Source: an uncultured Actinomycetes bacterium (GTDB taxonomy: Bacteria; Actinomycetota; Thermoleophilia; Miltoncostaeales; Miltoncostaeaceae). From it: 7,907 nucleotides of DNA. Shown in pieces: positions 5,522-7,907 of the stretch. The translations under genes were made by a program, and so were the position numbers. A model generated the notes under the pieces. That model worked only from the letters and a program-made list of their open reading frames with translations, was not told the DNA's origin and did not search any database. Each line of letters starts with the position of its first letter. Position 1 is the first letter of the stretch. The stretch spans positions 1 to 7,907 of the forward strand of contig CAIPNN010000074.1 in NCBI GenBank assembly GCA_903866425.1, written 5' to 3'.

Positions 5522-5980
5522 CTACGGGGCGACGTTGATGGTGCCGAGGTCGTTCTTGGGCCGGAGGATTGACAGCACGACCACCACCGTGTTCTTCGGT
5601 GTGCTCGCGTAGTGGCGCATGCCAGCGGGCTCCACGAGCCCCTGCCCGGCGCGGATCACGCGGGTCTGCCCGGCGTAAATCGGGATCTTCTTCGGGTCCT
5701 GCCCCGCGCGGGGGATGCTGAGGTACGCGACGCCCCGCTGCACGGTGTAGGTGAGGTCGCCCTGCTGCACACGGCTCACCTGGGTACCCGGGTGGTAGTG
5801 CAGCGGCAGGATGGTGCCCTTCGGGATGGTCACCTTGTAGAGGTCGAGCATGTATCCGGGGGCGCCTTGCGCCGGGCTGCTCGACACGATCTCGCGCACG
5901 GCCTGCGCTGGCGCGGCGGACACGGGGATGCTGAGGGCGGCCACCGCGAGGGCTGTCGCTGTGAGGATGCGGGTCGTCAT
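5522..5980 (-). CDS. Secreted small cupin-domain protein
   Basis: A 152-residue protein with a Sec signal peptide and one cupin barrel. MTTR is followed by a hydrophobic stretch (5-23) and a likely cleavage site AQA/V at 27-28. Cupin motif 1 reads LPLHYHPGTQ (58-67), with His61 and His63 as metal ligands; the usual Glu is replaced by Gln67. Motif 2 reads VEPAGMRHYAS (116-126), with His123 as the remaining ligand. Such single-domain secreted cupins bind a metal or small ligand, but their substrates are mostly unknown and I assign none. I start at the ATG at 5980 rather than further upstream: that gives a proper signal peptide, while a longer ORF to 6283 would run antisense through the neighbouring gene. 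No Shine-Dalgarno precedes the ATG; a TANNNT box lies 7 nt upstream, suggesting a leaderless mRNA. Confidence 0.85.
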   Translation of the reverse strand: MTTRILTATALAVAALSIPVSAAPAQAVREIVSSSPAQGAPGYMLDLYKVTIPKGTILPLHYHPGTQVSRVQQGDLTYTVQRGVAYLSIPRAGQDPKKIPIYAGQTRVIRAGQGLVEPAGMRHYASTPKNTVVVVLSILRPKNDLGTINVAP

Positions 5981-5987
5981 GCGCGCC

Positions 5988-5993
5988 AGCGTA
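5988..5993 (-). promoter_or_regulatory. -10 element of a leaderless promoter for the cupin gene
   Basis: TACGCT (TANNNT) ends 7 nt before the ATG at 5980, so transcription would begin at or next to the start codon. There is no Shine-Dalgarno in the 36-bp gap, which agrees with leaderless translation. No -35 element is obvious. Confidence 0.5.
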
Positions 5994-6004
5994 CCGGGCG
6001 CCAG

Positions 6005-6010
6005 TAGGCT
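6005..6010 (+). promoter_or_regulatory. -10 element of a leaderless promoter for the plus-strand small gene
   Basis: TAGGCT (TANNNT) ends 6 nt before the ATG at 6017, so transcription would start at or near that ATG. No Shine-Dalgarno is present. It is back-to-back with the TACGCT box of the cupin gene, 11 bp away. Confidence 0.5.
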
Positions 6011-6016
6011 CCTGCC

Positions 6017-6337
6017 ATGAGCGAGACTCCGACATGGAACGTTGCCCTGCCCGAGGGTGCCGAGCCCCCGTTCGCCGTGTGGGTAAATGGCGAGCCGCGC
6101 CACGAGGGGGAGCACTACACCGTGGAGGGCCGTTGGCTGCGGTTCACCACGCCGCTGGTACCCAAGATCAAGAAGCGGGGCTTCGGGCGCAAGATGGTGC
6201 TGCTGGCCGGCGTTGGCGTGTACGGCGACCAGAAGGCCGACGTGGTCGACCTGCGTTACCACGTGGGTGGACGCATGCAGCACGCCACCGAACTCCCCGT
6301 CATTCCGCCAGAGGCGGCTGCCGACCCAGCGGAGTAG
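6017..6337 (+). CDS. Small hypothetical protein, unknown function
   Basis: A 106-residue protein I cannot place in a named family. It begins MSETPTWNVALPEGAEPPFAVW and alternates short strand-like hydrophobic stretches with turns (VWVNGEP at 21-27, HYTVEGRWLRF at 33-43), suggesting a small beta-rich fold. A basic patch KIKKRGFGRK (50-59) precedes a short hydrophobic run MVLLAGVGVYG (60-70), too short and polar-flanked for a confident membrane helix. The tail is Pro/Ala/Glu-rich. No signal peptide or Cys-based metal site. It is accepted as a gene because it has a TANNNT box 6 nt before its ATG, normal G/C-rich third positions, fills the space between the cupin and EAL genes, and is the only plus-strand gene. 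It converges on the EAL gene with a 9-bp gap. Confidence 0.7.
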   Translation: MSETPTWNVALPEGAEPPFAVWVNGEPRHEGEHYTVEGRWLRFTTPLVPKIKKRGFGRKMVLLAGVGVYGDQKADVVDLRYHVGGRMQHATELPVIPPEAAADPAE

Positions 6338-6346
6338 TCCAGCCCG

Positions 6347-7804
6347 TCAGTCGACGGACAATGCAGCGGGCCGTCCGAAAAGGAAGCCCTGCCCAAGCAT
6401 GACGCCCTCGGAGATGAGCATCTCGGCCTGCCGGGGTGTCTCAACCCCCTCCCCCAGCACTTCAACGCCCAGGTCGGACGACAGCTGGGCGAGCGCCCGG
6501 ACCACCAGCGCGGCGCGGCGCGCGTCGGGGCCATCGAGGTCGGCCACAAGCGATCGGTCAAGCTTGAGGCGGGACACCGGCATCTGACGAAGATTCGCAA
6601 GCGATGTGGCGCCGGCGCCGAAGTCGTCCACCGCAACCCGCACGCCCAGATCGACGAGTTCGCGCAGCACCTGCACCGCCTCGGGCCGCTGATCAACCCG
6701 CAAGCGCTCGGTCACCTCAACGACGAGGGCTGCGGGGGCAACGCCGGAGTCCCACAACTCGGCGGCCACCACGTCGGGGAGCCCCGGCACCAGGTCGGCC
6801 GGTGACACATTGACCGCGATCTCGTGCCCGGGCACCCGGCCGGCTGCCATGTCGTGCAGGGCAACGCGCAGCACGTGCTGGTCGATGGCGCCGATGAGGT
6901 CCAGATCTTCTGCCAGCGGGATGAACTCGTCGGGCATCACCACGCCCAGTTCTGGGTGATGCCAGCGCACGAGTGCCTCTGCCCCGATCCACTCCGCTGA
7001 TGAGAGGCGAACGATCGGCTGGTAGTGCACCACCAACTGGTTGGCATCAACGACGCCCGGGAGGTCGGCCTCGATCGTGCGGGTGCGGGCGGTGTCTCCC
7101 GCGCGAAGCGGCGGGCCGTCGACACCCCGCCCGCTGTCGGCAGCGCGGTCTGCCCGCGCTGCGTCGACTGCATCCAGCCCCGCTGATCGCGCGTCGGCCT
7201 GTGTGAGGCCTGTGTGTGGATCTGTCGCCGTGCGCGCCTGACGATGCCGTCGCCCCAGTTCGATCAAACCCGTTGCCTGCGTTGCGAGACGTCCAAGGGC
7301 CTCGAGCTGACGCGGCTCGAGGTTCCGCGGCGTGTCATCAATCACGCAGAGGGTGCCGATTGCATGCCCGGCCCCGGTCACCAGCGGGATGCCCGCGTAG
7401 AACACCACGTGCGGATCGCCTGTCACCAGTGGGTTATCGGCGAAGCGCGGGTCGGCGCGGCTGTCGTTGATGACCATGGGGTCGGGGCCCGACGCGATTG
7501 CGTGGCCGCAGAATGAGACGTCGCGGGGTGTGCCCGTGGCGTCGAGGCCGTAGGCCGCCTTGAACACCTGCTCGTCTTCATCGACGAGCGTGATGAGGGC
7601 GATTCGGGATCCGGCGACCAGCGCCGCCATATCCACCAGTGCATCCAGATCCGGATTCGGGCCGCTGTCGAGCACGCCCATTGACCGCAGTTCGGCGAGT
7701 CGCTCTGCCTCATCGGGCGGCGTGGGGGCCACCTGCCCGCCGGGCACGGCGTCCTCTGCCTCAGGGCGCGATGCAGTCGGTTCGTCTGGGGTCTGATCGC
7801 TCAC
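6347..7804 (-). CDS. GAF-EAL protein, probable cyclic di-GMP phosphodiesterase
   Basis: A 485-residue signalling protein. Residues 1-30 are a Pro/Asp/Glu-rich disordered tail; about 30-185 is a GAF sensor domain with the subfamily blocks SFCGHAI (97-103), DPRFADNPLV (118-127), FYAGIPL (135-141) and AIGTLCVIDD (148-157). Residues 190-245 are a low-complexity linker. About 245-482 is an EAL domain, which cleaves c-di-GMP to pGpG. Catalytic residues look complete: Glu276 in EALVRW, Asn332, Glu363, Asp393-Asp394 in DDFGAG, Lys414 in KLDRS, Glu452 and Glu455 in EGVE, Gln472 in GQGF. The loop normally DFGTGYSS is DFGAGATS, a mild departure. No membrane segment, so cytoplasmic. The linker has TDPHTGL (194-200), like the start of a GGDEF domain, but no GGDEF follows. 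Start is GTG at 7804 with AGAGAGG 11 nt upstream; the signal and output partners are unknown. Confidence 0.92.
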   Translation of the reverse strand: MSDQTPDEPTASRPEAEDAVPGGQVAPTPPDEAERLAELRSMGVLDSGPNPDLDALVDMAALVAGSRIALITLVDEDEQVFKAAYGLDATGTPRDVSFCGHAIASGPDPMVINDSRADPRFADNPLVTGDPHVVFYAGIPLVTGAGHAIGTLCVIDDTPRNLEPRQLEALGRLATQATGLIELGRRHRQARTATDPHTGLTQADARSAGLDAVDAARADRAADSGRGVDGPPLRAGDTARTRTIEADLPGVVDANQLVVHYQPIVRLSSAEWIGAEALVRWHHPELGVVMPDEFIPLAEDLDLIGAIDQHVLRVALHDMAAGRVPGHEIAVNVSPADLVPGLPDVVAAELWDSGVAPAALVVEVTERLRVDQRPEAVQVLRELVDLGVRVAVDDFGAGATSLANLRQMPVSRLKLDRSLVADLDGPDARRAALVVRALAQLSSDLGVEVLGEGVETPRQAEMLISEGVMLGQGFLFGRPAALSVD

Positions 7805-7815
7805 GCAGTCGTGCG

Positions 7816-7822
7816 CCTCTCT
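7816..7822 (-). promoter_or_regulatory. Shine-Dalgarno of the GAF-EAL gene
   Basis: AGAGAGG on the minus strand, 11 nt before the GTG at 7804, slightly further than the usual 5-9 nt. It immediately follows a run of nine C in the mRNA. The spacing leaves some doubt about the exact start, but the GAF domain needs at least residue 30 onward. Confidence 0.5.
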
Positions 7823-7831
7823 GGGGGGGGG
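7823..7831 (+). repeat. Nine-G homopolymer in the GAF-EAL leader
   Basis: Nine consecutive G on the plus strand (nine C in the mRNA) lie between the probable promoter and the Shine-Dalgarno of the GAF-EAL gene. It is the longest single-base run I noticed in the window. Confidence 0.9.
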
Positions 7832-7840
7832 ACTGCGGCG

Positions 7841-7849
7841 ACCGTATCA
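7841..7849 (-). promoter_or_regulatory. Possible extended -10 promoter of the GAF-EAL gene
   Basis: TGATACGGT matches TGN-TANNNT, an extended -10. TGGATG at the expected -35 distance is only a partial match. It overlaps the stop codon of the upstream partial ORF and would give a leader of roughly 30 nt containing the nine-C run and the Shine-Dalgarno. Confidence 0.35.
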
Positions 7850-7907
7850 GCCCCCGGCCAGCGCATCCATCAGATCTATCTGCCACTCCTGCTGGTGCGT
7901 GAAGCCG
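7847..7907 (-). CDS. C-terminal fragment of an unidentified gene (runs off right edge)
   Basis: The last 19 codons of a minus-strand frame read GFTHQQEWQIDLMDALAGG and end in TGA at 7849-7847. Codons are mostly G/C-ending like the neighbours, and the same-strand spacing to the GAF-EAL gene (42 bp) is reasonable. Too short to name a family. It could also be chance open frame, but the amphipathic ending resembles a real C-terminus. Confidence 0.5.
   Translation of the reverse strand, partial: GFTHQQEWQIDLMDALAGG

Noticed and set aside
3817..5538. Long plus-strand open frame (573 codons) across rnz, the phosphoesterase and the tRNA
   Set aside because: It is antisense to three well-supported genes, His/Arg/Ala-rich as expected of the opposite strand of high-GC genes, and shows no domain or ribosome site.
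5981..6283. N-terminal extension of the cupin gene to 6283
   Set aside because: The extension is antisense to the plus-strand gene and would bury the clear signal peptide that starts at 5980.
6344..6357. CCGTC-AGTC-GACGG hairpin at the convergent gene ends as a terminator
   Set aside because: Only five pairs, no T-tract on either strand, and it lies mostly within the last codons of the GAF-EAL gene.
1..7907. CRISPR arrays, IS elements, attachment sites or other tandem repeats
   Set aside because: No spaced direct repeats, transposase-like ORF or terminal inverted repeats seen by eye; the tRNA gene has no nearby duplicated 3' end or integrase in the window.

Overview
The window is high-GC (about two thirds G+C by eye) and reads as a bacterial chromosome segment. 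The order pyrR-pyrB-pyrC-(extra gene)-carA, a CCA-less tRNA gene, GTG starts and start codons sitting 6-7 nt behind a TANNNT box all fit Actinomycetota. A deep-branching group such as Thermoleophilia is possible, but that is inference from style, not a computed placement. Nothing points to a phage, plasmid, IS element or CRISPR array.

Layout, right to left, because nearly everything lies on the minus strand. At 7847-7907 is the last piece of an unidentified gene. At 6347-7804 is a GAF-EAL protein, a probable c-di-GMP phosphodiesterase. A small unknown gene at 6017-6337 is the only plus-strand gene. It converges on the EAL gene with a 9-bp gap and diverges from a secreted cupin protein (5522-5980) across only 36 bp. 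Then comes a same-strand series: tRNA-Arg(CCG) (5410-5482), a YfcE/MJ0936-like metallophosphoesterase (4849-5391), ribonuclease Z (3820-4839), a PyrR-binding RNA hairpin with a 16-codon leader ORF (3735-3817), and the pyrimidine operon pyrR (3182-3730), pyrB (2229-3185), pyrC (901-2232), an isochorismatase-fold cysteine hydrolase (341-904) and the start of carA (1-344, running off the left edge).

The pyr genes are packed with 4-nt ATGA/GTGA overlaps and should be translationally coupled. They encode the regulator PyrR and enzymes of early de novo UMP synthesis: carbamoyl-phosphate synthase small subunit, aspartate carbamoyltransferase and dihydroorotase. The leader has no visible attenuator. 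The PyrR-binding loop abuts the Shine-Dalgarno sequence of the 16-codon ORF, whose stop lies 4 nt before pyrR, so the likely control is PyrR-dependent repression of translation, relayed by coupling.

The most interesting points are this PyrR loop/leader-peptide arrangement placed 2 nt after the rnz stop codon; the uncharacterised cysteine hydrolase embedded between pyrC and carA; the RNase Z gene lying in the same run as a CCA-less tRNA whose 3' end is an RNase Z target; and a pair of back-to-back, apparently leaderless promoters.
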